Assembly (NCBI RefSeq): GCF_030348765.1
Contig: NZ_JAUCEU010000007.1
Coordinates: forward strand, 1,978,501-2,042,500
Origin: Neobacillus sp. CF12
Lineage (GTDB): Bacteria; Bacillota; Bacilli; Bacillales; Cytobacillaceae
DNA length: 64,000 bases
Direction: 5' to 3'
The notes below the pieces were generated by a model, which worked only from the letters and a program-made list of their open reading frames with translations, was not told the DNA's origin and did no database searches. Below, one piece after another: positions 46,915 to 55,689 of this stretch (positions within the stretch are counted from its first letter, which is position 1; the number at the start of each line of letters is the position of its first letter). A program made the translations under genes and the position numbers.

Positions 46915-46946
46915 AAAACAGGCAGTGTATGAACACTGCCTGTTTT
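46915..46946 (-). terminator. Hairpin between lplA and lplB
   Basis: Perfect 14-bp stem AAAACAGGCAGTGT with its complement and the loop ATGA, 12 bases after the lplA stop. A short TTTT ends the stem on the minus strand. It probably attenuates the message so that the binding protein exceeds the permeases. Confidence 0.75.
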
Positions 46947-46958
46947 TACACCTAGTTA

Positions 46959-48488
46959 TTATTTCTTTGTTTTTTTGTATAGGTCATTAATTTCTTTGAT
47001 ATAGTCGTCTCCGCCTGTGCTGCGCCATAATTTGATCGCATCTTTAAATCCGGCTTCGTCAATTTGTCCTACAATAAATTTGATACGTGCATCGTTGATG
47101 ATATTGTCTAACTGCTGTCCTTTTTGAGCGTAAACTTCAGATAACAAGGATTCAGCTGGATTTGGAACAACAATTTTTTCATTATCTTTCAGTATTTGTG
47201 CCTCTTTTTCTCTAACAGCCGTTAATTCTGGTTGAATGAATCTACTCTCTGGAATACCCGGTACAAATTGATTTATGTCTGTAAATTCATTGATAAGTGC
47301 CTGATCATTGTTTGTAAGAAGGTTTAATTTACCATCCTTCATTTCATAATGGCGGCCTTCTACACCGTTATAGGCTAATTTTTGAGCTTCTTCCTCATTC
47401 AATTTATCTATGAACGCTAAAACTTGCTTTAACTCTTTTTCAGTTTTTACACTTGATTTTGGAATAGCTAACAATCCAGAGTAACCTGAGGTAGGAAGAG
47501 AACGAAGACCTTCTGGACCTTCAACCGCACCAAAGATGTCAATTGGCTCAGTTAATTCAGGATTAGACTTTTTGAAATCTTCATCTGCACGGCGTCCACG
47601 GTCAAGTACGTCTACTATCACACCTGCTTGGCTATTCATCAATGGATCTCCCCATTTTTGCGGGTCCATTACGGCAAAGTCTTCGTTGATTAATTTTTCA
47701 TCATATAATTTTTTGAAGAACTTTAAAGCATCCATGTATTCTTCGGACATGAAATCTGGCTCAAGTTTGCCACCTTTTTCACCCCATTTATTTGGAGCGC
47801 CGAACCAAATTTGCATGATGTCAAATGGACCAGTGTATTTTGATACAACCATCCCATAAGTGTCATCTTTTCCATTGCCATCAGGATCATTTTCAGTAAA
47901 ACCTTTTAATACATTATAGAATTCATCAATTGTTTTCGGAGTTTCTAGACCAAGATTTTTCAACCAGTCTGCACGAATCGTTACACCTAATCTTCCTAGC
48001 GGACGAGAACGATAAATGCCGTATATCTTTCCATCAATTGCACTATTTTGTAAGGTAATTTCGTTCGCTTTACTTAAATTCGGATAATCCTTTAAGTAAG
48101 GTCCAAGTTCCCAGAATGCACCGTCGCGGACAGCACTTACGAAACTAGGAATCTTAGAAGGAATCATCATAATTTCTGGAAGGTCACCAGATGCTAAAGT
48201 GATATTTAACTTATCTGTATAAGAACTATTTAATACCCAATTCATGGTAATATTTGTATTAGTAAACTTTTCTAATTCCTTTAAAGCGGGGCTGTCATCA
48301 GCTGGCGGATCTGGTGTATATGCTGTAGTCATAATTCTGATTTCAGGTGTTGAACTTTTTCCATCCTTACTATCTTTGCTTGCTGATTCTGAATCACTGC
48401 ATGCAGCTAAAGAGAATAATAACATTGCTGAAAGAGCTGGAACTGCAACCTTTTTTCCAAATAATCTTTTCTTCATTCTTTTTTTCAT
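46959..48488 (-). CDS. lplA: Sugar-binding lipoprotein LplA-type
   Basis: 509 aa from the ATG at 48488, with GGGGGT upstream. The charged N-terminus (KKRMKKRLFGKK) and the lipobox SLAA-C mark an exported lipoprotein. It is of the large CUT1 binding-protein class, with GRLGVTIRADWLKNLGLETPKTIDEFYNVL and a C-terminal WRSTGGDDYIKEINDLYKK. First gene of lplABC. The substrate is inferred to be an RG-I oligosaccharide, as yetA and a lyase lie next to it. Confidence 0.92.
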   Translation of the reverse strand: MKKRMKKRLFGKKVAVPALSAMLLFSLAACSDSESASKDSKDGKSSTPEIRIMTTAYTPDPPADDSPALKELEKFTNTNITMNWVLNSSYTDKLNITLASGDLPEIMMIPSKIPSFVSAVRDGAFWELGPYLKDYPNLSKANEITLQNSAIDGKIYGIYRSRPLGRLGVTIRADWLKNLGLETPKTIDEFYNVLKGFTENDPDGNGKDDTYGMVVSKYTGPFDIMQIWFGAPNKWGEKGGKLEPDFMSEEYMDALKFFKKLYDEKLINEDFAVMDPQKWGDPLMNSQAGVIVDVLDRGRRADEDFKKSNPELTEPIDIFGAVEGPEGLRSLPTSGYSGLLAIPKSSVKTEKELKQVLAFIDKLNEEEAQKLAYNGVEGRHYEMKDGKLNLLTNNDQALINEFTDINQFVPGIPESRFIQPELTAVREKEAQILKDNEKIVVPNPAESLLSEVYAQKGQQLDNIINDARIKFIVGQIDEAGFKDAIKLWRSTGGDDYIKEINDLYKKTKK

Positions 48489-48585
48489 TTTCTTACCCCC
48501 AATTTTCACATCTAAGTTTAGATCTTGATTCAGCTTCATCTCCATTTCCATTGGTAATGGCAACTGAAACATGTTCTACCTCAAG

Positions 48586-48599
48586 ATAAATCGCTTTCA
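48586..48599 (-). promoter_or_regulatory. cre-like site upstream of lplA
   Basis: Minus-strand TGAAAGCGATTTAT matches 7 of 9 fixed cre positions; it shares the TTTAT end with the element at 9987. It lies about 100 bases before the lplA start, in the promoter region after the yetA stop. Confidence 0.35.
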
Positions 48600-48655
48600 T
48601 TTTTCTGACAATTACATTTTTTTGTACTCACAAAAACCTTGTCCTTATCACGTTT

Positions 48656-51250
48656 TTAGCTATTTAAACACTTTATTGTCGAATTAATACTTTCTTGAAA
48701 ATCCTTATTTGATAAGTAATCACCGATTAATTCCAATGAAACGATCGTATTCAGACACCATTGTGAAGTTGTATTGGTTGTAACGCTTGGAATTTCTTTC
48801 AAGGTTCTCCATGTTTCTACTTCTTGCTCCTTAATTGGCAGGATCATTTCACTAATTTCTTCATTTAGTAACAGATTCCAAGCTTTTTCAGCGAGTTTTG
48901 CGTCTTGTTTATTTGCTGCTGCATAAGCAACCATTCCTGAAGCCAACATCGGCAGACTGAACAATTTATCGTGGAGGATTCCATTACTCCTCTTTAACTT
49001 TTCTTCATTACTTAGAACATAAAATTCACCAAATTCGGCCAGCATTTCGTCCCATTCTTCGTCACCAAGGATCTGTGCTATTTCCATCCAGGCCTGCGGT
49101 CCGCCAAAGGCAATGACCATATGGTACCCTCCTGCATTCCCATCTCCCATATGCTGCAGGGTGCTGGTTTCTGGATCATATCCAAATGTAGGTCCTGATA
49201 ACAATCTGAAAGGGAGTTTTTTTAGTGTATCAATACCTGAAACTATTTTATCTCTATACACCTGATTTTCAGTTCGTTCCCACTCAGAAAGCCAATTGGA
49301 GCAAAAGGCTGCCCAGTCGGGACCAACTCTGGCATGACTACTAAACTGTTCATTTGAATAGAATTCCCGCATAGGATCCAAATGTAATAGAGCCTTATCA
49401 GCATCTCTTACTCCCCTTAACAAGTCTCTTGTTCTCTCATCTGTAGTTAAAAAATAGTAATACTTGTGAAGTCCTGCCATACTAATTCTTGCTTCTTTAC
49501 AACCGCACCCCCAATGACTGACATTATGCCTTGATCCTAGTCCTGCATATTCACCAAAATGGTAACAATCCACTTCACTTGTATGCCTGGTCATTGCCTC
49601 TGCCATTATGAATACATCTTCCCTGCCTGAACGCAGGAATGTGTACCAAAGCCAAATATTTGGCACAAGTTCTGTATTTTGCCACGCAAATCCCCCTAAA
49701 TCATACCTCCATTGATGTCGGACAGGATCGTATGTATGCATGACGTCGCCATAATTCCAAAATCCATACCATCTACGCTGATCAATTTCATTTTTATAGA
49801 AATTAAACGCTTCATCTAATTGTTCTTCAAGCTTTTCTTTAATGGGAGTACTTCGATCTGGCAGACTCCAAACGCCTAAAGATTTCGTTCTGTAATAATA
49901 TTCAGGTTCACAAACTAACAATAAAGGTGCTTGCCACTCGTCAACCTTATTTTCTAATTGTTCATGTGTCGGAGATTCGTTATAGAAGTGCAAAAACAAT
50001 TCGCTTGTGTTCGCTATCCCGACTGGATTGGCTCTCATTTCATCGAATCCCTCATAGGCACTGACAACATGAGTCTCTTTATTGTAATGGCGTAAATCCA
50101 TTGCCTGGGCATCTGGTGACCAGAACCACACTTTGAGTTTTGCACTTGCTCCACTTAAATTGGTTACCTCAAGTGAAGAAGGGAACTTCTGCCAAAAGTT
50201 CTTTATCCCAACAGCTACCCCTCCTTCTGTACCGCCCACATACATTAATCCTTTTGCCCTAGTACCATGAGTAGACTCGACCCAAGCGTATTCTTCGTTC
50301 GTTCGTTTACTAATACGATAATGGTCAGAAGAATCTTGATGAATTTTGAAATCATTCCATACAGCATTCTGTCCTGCATGATCTAGGAGAGGACCATGTT
50401 GTTCTTCGGTAAGAGTAATGACTTCTCCATTTATCTGACTATCGTATAATCCGCCTGCATTTCGGTGTCTTCTTGTCAGTAAAAGCTGTGCGGGCTCAGA
50501 GTAAACCCCTTTATCACCTGAGAATCGGACATTTCGATTGAACGGTTCTCCCGTTAACGGAACCGTCAGTTCTAACCCTGCTCCCTTAATAAAGTCCTTT
50601 TCAGGGTTTCCATCATAAAAGAGTGTATGAACAACGCGAAGGGATGAAGTGTCACCATGAAAATATAACCGTAGAACAAACGGCAGCAGACAATCAGTAC
50701 CGAATACATTCTGATGAATTCCTTCAATTTTAATCACACTTCTTAATGGCCCTTTTTGTTCGAGTTCAACCTTGTTTATTTCACTTTGCAGTGGTTCTTC
50801 ACTGGTAATTTTCAGTCCATTTTCTTTATTGCGTGTTTCTCTTATGGCTATTAATCTTCCATCAATTCCAATGGTTTTTGCACCTTTTTTAATTGTTTTA
50901 ATCAGAACGCTGCCCTGTTTGGATATGGTCACACTTATTTCCCCAGTATCAATTTCAATGCTATCACTGGTTTCTTTTACGAATAAGGTGCTGCTAATAT
51001 CCAGTTTCTCGTTGCTCATATGCAAGTCGAACTTTTCTTCTTCCCCTTCCAAAACTGCTGTATGGCCAGTCCATTTGACACTCCCATCTGGCCAAAAAGC
51101 CATTGGCCAGCTTTGTAAAGGTATGTTTTGCTCACTGCCATCTTTGAGACATATTGAATCATTTTTATTTAATGTACCTTTTGCCCATGGAACACCCCAT
51201 GAAATCCCCGTTTTTTCAGTTGGTTTTTTATTCAACCATTTTACTTTCAT
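48656..51250 (-). CDS. yetA: YetA/PcRGLX-like rhamnogalacturonan exolyase
   Basis: 864 aa, essentially the length of B. subtilis YetA. No signal peptide, so intracellular. AGGAGG precedes the ATG at 51250. N-terminal beta-sandwich domain (WLNKKPTEKTGISWGVPWAKG), then a central all-alpha toroid (HSFIER-free; WGCGCKEARISMAGLHKYYYFL, SHARVGPDWAAFCSNWLSEW). The family includes the PL26 exo-acting lyase that removes disaccharides from the RG-I backbone end. It is 12 bases after the oligogalacturonate lyase gene. Activity inferred by family only. Confidence 0.87.
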   Translation of the reverse strand: MKVKWLNKKPTEKTGISWGVPWAKGTLNKNDSICLKDGSEQNIPLQSWPMAFWPDGSVKWTGHTAVLEGEEEKFDLHMSNEKLDISSTLFVKETSDSIEIDTGEISVTISKQGSVLIKTIKKGAKTIGIDGRLIAIRETRNKENGLKITSEEPLQSEINKVELEQKGPLRSVIKIEGIHQNVFGTDCLLPFVLRLYFHGDTSSLRVVHTLFYDGNPEKDFIKGAGLELTVPLTGEPFNRNVRFSGDKGVYSEPAQLLLTRRHRNAGGLYDSQINGEVITLTEEQHGPLLDHAGQNAVWNDFKIHQDSSDHYRISKRTNEEYAWVESTHGTRAKGLMYVGGTEGGVAVGIKNFWQKFPSSLEVTNLSGASAKLKVWFWSPDAQAMDLRHYNKETHVVSAYEGFDEMRANPVGIANTSELFLHFYNESPTHEQLENKVDEWQAPLLLVCEPEYYYRTKSLGVWSLPDRSTPIKEKLEEQLDEAFNFYKNEIDQRRWYGFWNYGDVMHTYDPVRHQWRYDLGGFAWQNTELVPNIWLWYTFLRSGREDVFIMAEAMTRHTSEVDCYHFGEYAGLGSRHNVSHWGCGCKEARISMAGLHKYYYFLTTDERTRDLLRGVRDADKALLHLDPMREFYSNEQFSSHARVGPDWAAFCSNWLSEWERTENQVYRDKIVSGIDTLKKLPFRLLSGPTFGYDPETSTLQHMGDGNAGGYHMVIAFGGPQAWMEIAQILGDEEWDEMLAEFGEFYVLSNEEKLKRSNGILHDKLFSLPMLASGMVAYAAANKQDAKLAEKAWNLLLNEEISEMILPIKEQEVETWRTLKEIPSVTTNTTSQWCLNTIVSLELIGDYLSNKDFQESINSTIKCLNS

Positions 51251-51262
51251 TCGCAGGTCCTC

Positions 51263-52459
51263 CTATTCTTTTATCAATTTTCCATCTACCAGTTTTGGCA
51301 GAGTTTCAAATTCAGGAACATCGACTAGATAAACATTCCCGTACCCATTCCGATCTGAAGTGAACAACACCTGATTCCCATCATGGCTAAAGCGAGGGTG
51401 AACATGGAGTTGCTGAATTTGAAAGCTTCCTCGATGTTTACATAAAATACGTGGCCCTTCCATTCCATTAGCGGTTTTCTTCCATAGAAATATACAATCC
51501 TGATATCTTTCACCATGGTAGGCACTAGACTGCTGTCCATCCCCAACAATTAATTCAGAATCCTTCGAGTGGATGTGCATATTTTGGTATGGAAATTCAA
51601 ATTCATGGGTGTCCGAATTATCAAATTTTGTAAACCCGAGAAATTTACCATCTTTGCGTTCAAGTGATTCGGTAAATCCGTGATAGCCAATATGAAGACC
51701 ATCTGCATGCCAGTATTCATGACCGGCAAATTGGTTTGGCTCTCCTTCTCTGATTTTCCAAACCTCACCAGTATCAATATTCATAGCCCAAATCCGGTGG
51801 TCCACCTTTTCCCACGGTCCTTCATGGCAGAATGTAATCAAATGAGGCTGGGTTGGTGAGGCATTCACATGTCCAATCCAGCGTTGCTCTTCATGAATGA
51901 CCTTTATTTCTCCTGTTGCAAGTGTTAGCAAACATATCTGACAATACGGTCTCGCTGCTTCTGTTTCCTCAAATCCAACATATCCACCTGATAGATTGCT
52001 ATGAATGGTTTTTGATAAATCTTCTGAAAGACCAAAACACAAATGTTCTCCATCAGCTGTACAACTTAGATTACTAAAATTAAAACCATCAGGCTTTGTA
52101 TAAATTACTTTTTCCTCTAAAGAACCTAAATCAAGTGCGATGATACTTTTATCCAAGGTAAAGTAAGCCTCATTTTTAGCAGGATTTACATACGTACCCT
52201 GTAATCCCTTGGACACATCTTTGTCTAAGTCCGTTAATTGGGTGAATTCTCCATTCGTTAAATCCAAACTAAATAGATTTGTAGAGTTCCCACGGTCAGA
52301 ACAAACTAATAATTTGGAACCGTTATCATACATGCCATCATTCGTAAAATATGTATGAAAACTATGTGCCATGTAATCTGTTAATTGAGAGATTTTTACT
52401 CCTGTAATCTGGTCATGAAATTCTTTCCATTCTGCTGGCCATTTTGTCCCTTTTCCCAT
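51263..52459 (-). CDS. ogl: Oligogalacturonate lyase (PL22)
   Basis: 398 aa seven-bladed propeller enzyme of the cytoplasm. The Q-x-x-H-x-H metal motif is at Q349/H352/H354 (IQQLHVHP), nearly the same numbering as the Yersinia enzyme. An upstream histidine ligand is probably in NMHIHSK (H295/H297). It cleaves short oligogalacturonides to 4-deoxy-5-ketouronate. The ATG at 52459 is used; no strong AGGAGG is present in the immediate upstream sequence. First gene of an ogl-yetA unit. It shows that the locus also handles homogalacturonan fragments. Confidence 0.92.
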   Translation of the reverse strand: MGKGTKWPAEWKEFHDQITGVKISQLTDYMAHSFHTYFTNDGMYDNGSKLLVCSDRGNSTNLFSLDLTNGEFTQLTDLDKDVSKGLQGTYVNPAKNEAYFTLDKSIIALDLGSLEEKVIYTKPDGFNFSNLSCTADGEHLCFGLSEDLSKTIHSNLSGGYVGFEETEAARPYCQICLLTLATGEIKVIHEEQRWIGHVNASPTQPHLITFCHEGPWEKVDHRIWAMNIDTGEVWKIREGEPNQFAGHEYWHADGLHIGYHGFTESLERKDGKFLGFTKFDNSDTHEFEFPYQNMHIHSKDSELIVGDGQQSSAYHGERYQDCIFLWKKTANGMEGPRILCKHRGSFQIQQLHVHPRFSHDGNQVLFTSDRNGYGNVYLVDVPEFETLPKLVDGKLIKE

Positions 52460-52590
52460 TGTTGATTCCTCATTTCAAATACGTAAGTTTTTTGCTGGTA
52501 GCTGTATTCTTACCTTATAGTGGCTTATGTTTTCCATCAATAATACTTTTTTGCTGCCAGCCTTCTGCAACAATTGAATTATTTAATAAA

Positions 52591-52626
52591 AAAGACCATC
52601 ATCTTAAACCACAGATGATGGTCTTT
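52591..52626 (-). terminator. Intrinsic terminator after rhaM
   Basis: Perfect 13-bp stem AAAGACCATCATC with its complement and a 10-base loop, followed on the minus strand by TTTTTTATTAAA. It lies 16 bases past the rhaM stop and ends the GH115-GH42-rhaM unit. Confidence 0.9.
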
Positions 52627-52641
52627 AATCAAGATTAGGTT

Positions 52642-52956
52642 CTAATCTAAATAAAATACTTGTTTTAATTCAGTTGCAACGGGACTGTTGTCCTCATTTG
52701 TCTCCATAATATCCTTCATATAGGCCCACCATTTCTGACAGATTTCTGTCTGAGCCATGCCATTCCACTTCTCTTCACTCTCAATTTCTACATAGGCGAA
52801 AAGGTTATTTGTCTTTTCATCTAAGAAAATAGAATAATGATGTGCCCCATGGTTCTTTAATTCTACTTCCATTTCAGCCCATAATTCATCATGGCGTTTT
52901 TTATATTCTTCTTGATAGCCTTCAAACACTTTCATTACCGATGCTTTTCGAATCAT
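52642..52956 (-). CDS. rhaM: L-rhamnose mutarotase
   Basis: 104 aa, exactly the family length. Y18 and H22 (YQEEYKKRH) match the catalytic pair known for E. coli RhaM, and WW in QKWWAYM near residue 75 is conserved. It interconverts alpha and beta anomers of L-rhamnose. It lies 23 bases after the GH42 gene. The classic rhaABD isomerase, kinase and aldolase genes are not in this window, so rhamnose metabolism must continue elsewhere. Confidence 0.95.
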   Translation of the reverse strand: MIRKASVMKVFEGYQEEYKKRHDELWAEMEVELKNHGAHHYSIFLDEKTNNLFAYVEIESEEKWNGMAQTEICQKWWAYMKDIMETNEDNSPVATELKQVFYLD

Positions 52957-52979
52957 ACTTCTTGTCCTCCTATTAACGA

Positions 52980-54971
52980 TTACGATTGATTGAATTGAAT
53001 CATTCTATATTCGAATCTACCAATTTCAAGTTTTCCTGGTTCCACTACACTATTGGTCTGTAAATCTATTCCTTGTTGTGGAAGTGTAACGCTTCCGCCA
53101 TTGCCATCCATATTGATGACGAACCAAACGGTAAAACCATCTCCTTGACGCGGAGCCACAATCGTTCCTTCACTTACATCACTTCTCAGAGTAATATTAG
53201 CTTCTTTAGAATAGTGGTCTACTAGTTTCTGTAGCAGCAAATCTCCTGTCTCGCCTACTGGCATGGATCCAAGCATAACAATTTTCCCTGCTCCAACCTT
53301 ATGCTCCGTAATAAATGATTTTCCCTTAGAAAGACCTTCTTCAATTACACCTACAGCAGTATCTGAATTCGCTTCAAAAACAGAACTCCACATTGATAAT
53401 GGGGCAGAAATATCAAATGCACGTCCAATGGACCCCGAATCATCCATTGGGTACGTAAATAGCACTTCCACTCCAGCGATTTCTTCAAGTTCACCTAACG
53501 CCCGGTCTGTATGCACAGTATGATTTTCCGTTCGACCACCAGTTAACGGTCCGGCAATCCAAATCCCGCCATTTTCAACAAACTGTCGTGCTCTGGCAAT
53601 ATATTCAGTTGATAAATACTGGATAAATGGAGTAAATAAAAGCTTATAGCCTTCTAAGTCAGTTCCTTCTGGAATCACATCACGATGAATTCCCATGTTT
53701 AAAATACGCTTATAAAAATCAGTGACTAAACTACGATGATTTAAATTGCGATGTGGTTCAGTCTTTAAGAATGCCTTAGCACGATCTGAGTAGGTAATCG
53801 CCAATTCTGCCTGGCTTGGTTTAGTGGTTACGATGACTGGTTCAATTTCTTTTCTCAATGCATTTACTTCTAACACATTTTCATATCCAACTGTCGGTTT
53901 TCCCCATGCGCTTAGAACGGAACCATGAGGCTGTTCGCATCCTGCCCGCTGCTGCCTCCAAAGCCAGTAACAAAAAGCTTCCGCACCTAATGCGTACGCA
54001 GCTGCTGCTTCAACTTTTAAATATCCGTTCGGATGTGGTGTTGCATAACTTGCTAGTGATGCTGCATAGGATGGGCTTGTTTCCATTACCCAGAAACCTC
54101 GGTCTTTTTTAAAGTTTCTCCACAAGTCACTGTTAATGAGATAAGCTGGAAAGTTCTCGATTGTTGCATACGTATCAAAAGATGCAAAATCCAGGTTTTT
54201 AAATATTCTTTCATTATCAACACTGAAAAAAACTGAGCTATTATGCGTAATAGGTGAACTAGAATACTTTCTAATGATTTCAGCCTGCCCATCAGAAAAC
54301 TCAGCAATTTTCTCCATTGAAAACAGTTGGTACATCGTATGTAACGATGAATTGTGTAAAAATGGTGCTGGACCCGGCTGTGGTACCTGTTCAAAGCTAT
54401 GATAGTACTCGCTCCAAATTTTTGTACCCCACGCTTCATTGAGGTTTTCAATTGTTTCATAGCGTTCCTCTAACCATTGATGCCACAAATTTTCACAGGT
54501 ATTACACATACATTCACTCACATGACATTTAAACTCATTATCGATTTGCCAGCCAATGACACCTGGTAAACTTCCAACTTCTCTTGCAATATTTTCCGTA
54601 ATCAGTGCTGCTCTATCTCTAAAATAAGGATGGTTTGTGCAGGCATGCTGCCTTGATCCATGTCCCATTACTTTTCCATCAGCATCCACATACATCCGTT
54701 CAGGATGATTATGAGAAAACCAAATAGGTGGCGTAGGGGTCGGCGTACACATGACCGTTTCAATCCCATTTTCATAAAGTGTGTTAATAATATTCTTGAA
54801 AAAGCCAAGATCAAACTTTCCTTCTTCTGGCTCCATGGATGCCCAAGCAAATTCACCGATTCTAACAACGTTAATACCAGTCTTTTTCATTTCTTTAATA
54901 TCTTCTGCGGTTACCTTTTCATCCCAAAGTTCTGGGTAGTAAGCGGCACCATGATATAATTTTTTGCTCAT
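52980..54971 (-). CDS. yesZ: GH42 beta-galactosidase YesZ-type
   Basis: 663 aa, the same length class as YesZ. Acid/base E146 in WQIDNEF and nucleophile E297 in FWVMETSPS. The zinc-cluster cysteines C111, C154, C156 and C159 are all present. Intracellular. It removes beta-linked galactose from the galactan side chains of RG-I. A 38-base gap separates it from the acetylesterase gene upstream. Confidence 0.96.
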   Translation of the reverse strand: MSKKLYHGAAYYPELWDEKVTAEDIKEMKKTGINVVRIGEFAWASMEPEEGKFDLGFFKNIINTLYENGIETVMCTPTPTPPIWFSHNHPERMYVDADGKVMGHGSRQHACTNHPYFRDRAALITENIAREVGSLPGVIGWQIDNEFKCHVSECMCNTCENLWHQWLEERYETIENLNEAWGTKIWSEYYHSFEQVPQPGPAPFLHNSSLHTMYQLFSMEKIAEFSDGQAEIIRKYSSSPITHNSSVFFSVDNERIFKNLDFASFDTYATIENFPAYLINSDLWRNFKKDRGFWVMETSPSYAASLASYATPHPNGYLKVEAAAAYALGAEAFCYWLWRQQRAGCEQPHGSVLSAWGKPTVGYENVLEVNALRKEIEPVIVTTKPSQAELAITYSDRAKAFLKTEPHRNLNHRSLVTDFYKRILNMGIHRDVIPEGTDLEGYKLLFTPFIQYLSTEYIARARQFVENGGIWIAGPLTGGRTENHTVHTDRALGELEEIAGVEVLFTYPMDDSGSIGRAFDISAPLSMWSSVFEANSDTAVGVIEEGLSKGKSFITEHKVGAGKIVMLGSMPVGETGDLLLQKLVDHYSKEANITLRSDVSEGTIVAPRQGDGFTVWFVINMDGNGGSVTLPQQGIDLQTNSVVEPGKLEIGRFEYRMIQFNQS

Positions 54972-55009
54972 ACTAATTTCACCTCATGTTGTTAATTTTT
55001 TCGATTAAT

Positions 55010-55675
55010 CTACTCTTTGATAAACGAGACAATGGGCAATTGTAATTCTTTTATTCCTTCTATTACTAACTTTCCGACTTCCCTTGCCCCATGTTCACAA
55101 AAGTGCGTGTTATCCTGAATTCCCTCAGGGTAATTTGGATGTTCATTTGCATCAAACCAGGTGAACAATTGTTTAGAGCCTTCTGGGCCCAATGATTGAT
55201 AAAGTTTTTCTGTTTTTTCCAATAGATTAATAACTTGGACATCAAGTTTTTCCGCCAACTGCAGCATTGCTTTTGGGTAGTCCCCTAATGTATGGACTAA
55301 AATATTATTTTCATCAAAATTTCTTCGATTAACTGAAGTAATTAAAACTGGGATGGCACCTCTCTCCCGTGCTCCGTTAATATATTCCGTCAAATAAGAC
55401 TGATACGTTGTAAAGGGTTGCGTGCCAAATGACTTTTGATCATTATGTCCGAATTGAATAAACAGATAATCATTAGGTTGTATGAATTCAAGGATAATAT
55501 CTAAATATCCCTGTTCAATAAAGGTATTCGTACTTGCTCCACCTTTGGCAAAGTTAAGAACTTTAATGTCATTCGTAAAAAAGGATTGAAACACCTGCCC
55601 CCACCCGGCCATCGGTGCCTCGCTCCGTGGGCAGTTAGCTACGGTAGAATCACCTGCTAAGAATATATAAGTCAA
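55010..55675 (-). CDS. yesY: Rhamnogalacturonan acetylesterase, GDSL/SGNH (YesY-type)
   Basis: 221 aa. SGNH block I is FLAGDSTVANC with S10, block II has GGAST, block III is FGHND, and block V is NTHFCEHGA, with Asp and His of the triad. No signal peptide. It removes acetyl groups from galacturonate of imported RG-I oligosaccharides. A paralog is at 61444. The gap to the GH115-like gene is 14 bases. Confidence 0.93.
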   Translation of the reverse strand: MTYIFLAGDSTVANCPRSEAPMAGWGQVFQSFFTNDIKVLNFAKGGASTNTFIEQGYLDIILEFIQPNDYLFIQFGHNDQKSFGTQPFTTYQSYLTEYINGARERGAIPVLITSVNRRNFDENNILVHTLGDYPKAMLQLAEKLDVQVINLLEKTEKLYQSLGPEGSKQLFTWFDANEHPNYPEGIQDNTHFCEHGAREVGKLVIEGIKELQLPIVSFIKE

Positions 55676-55689
55676 TGTTTTTACCCTCC

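Noticed and set aside
50772..51332. 186-codon plus-strand frame
   Set aside because: It is antisense to the start of yetA and the end of ogl; hydrophobic bias follows from the reverse of charged codons.
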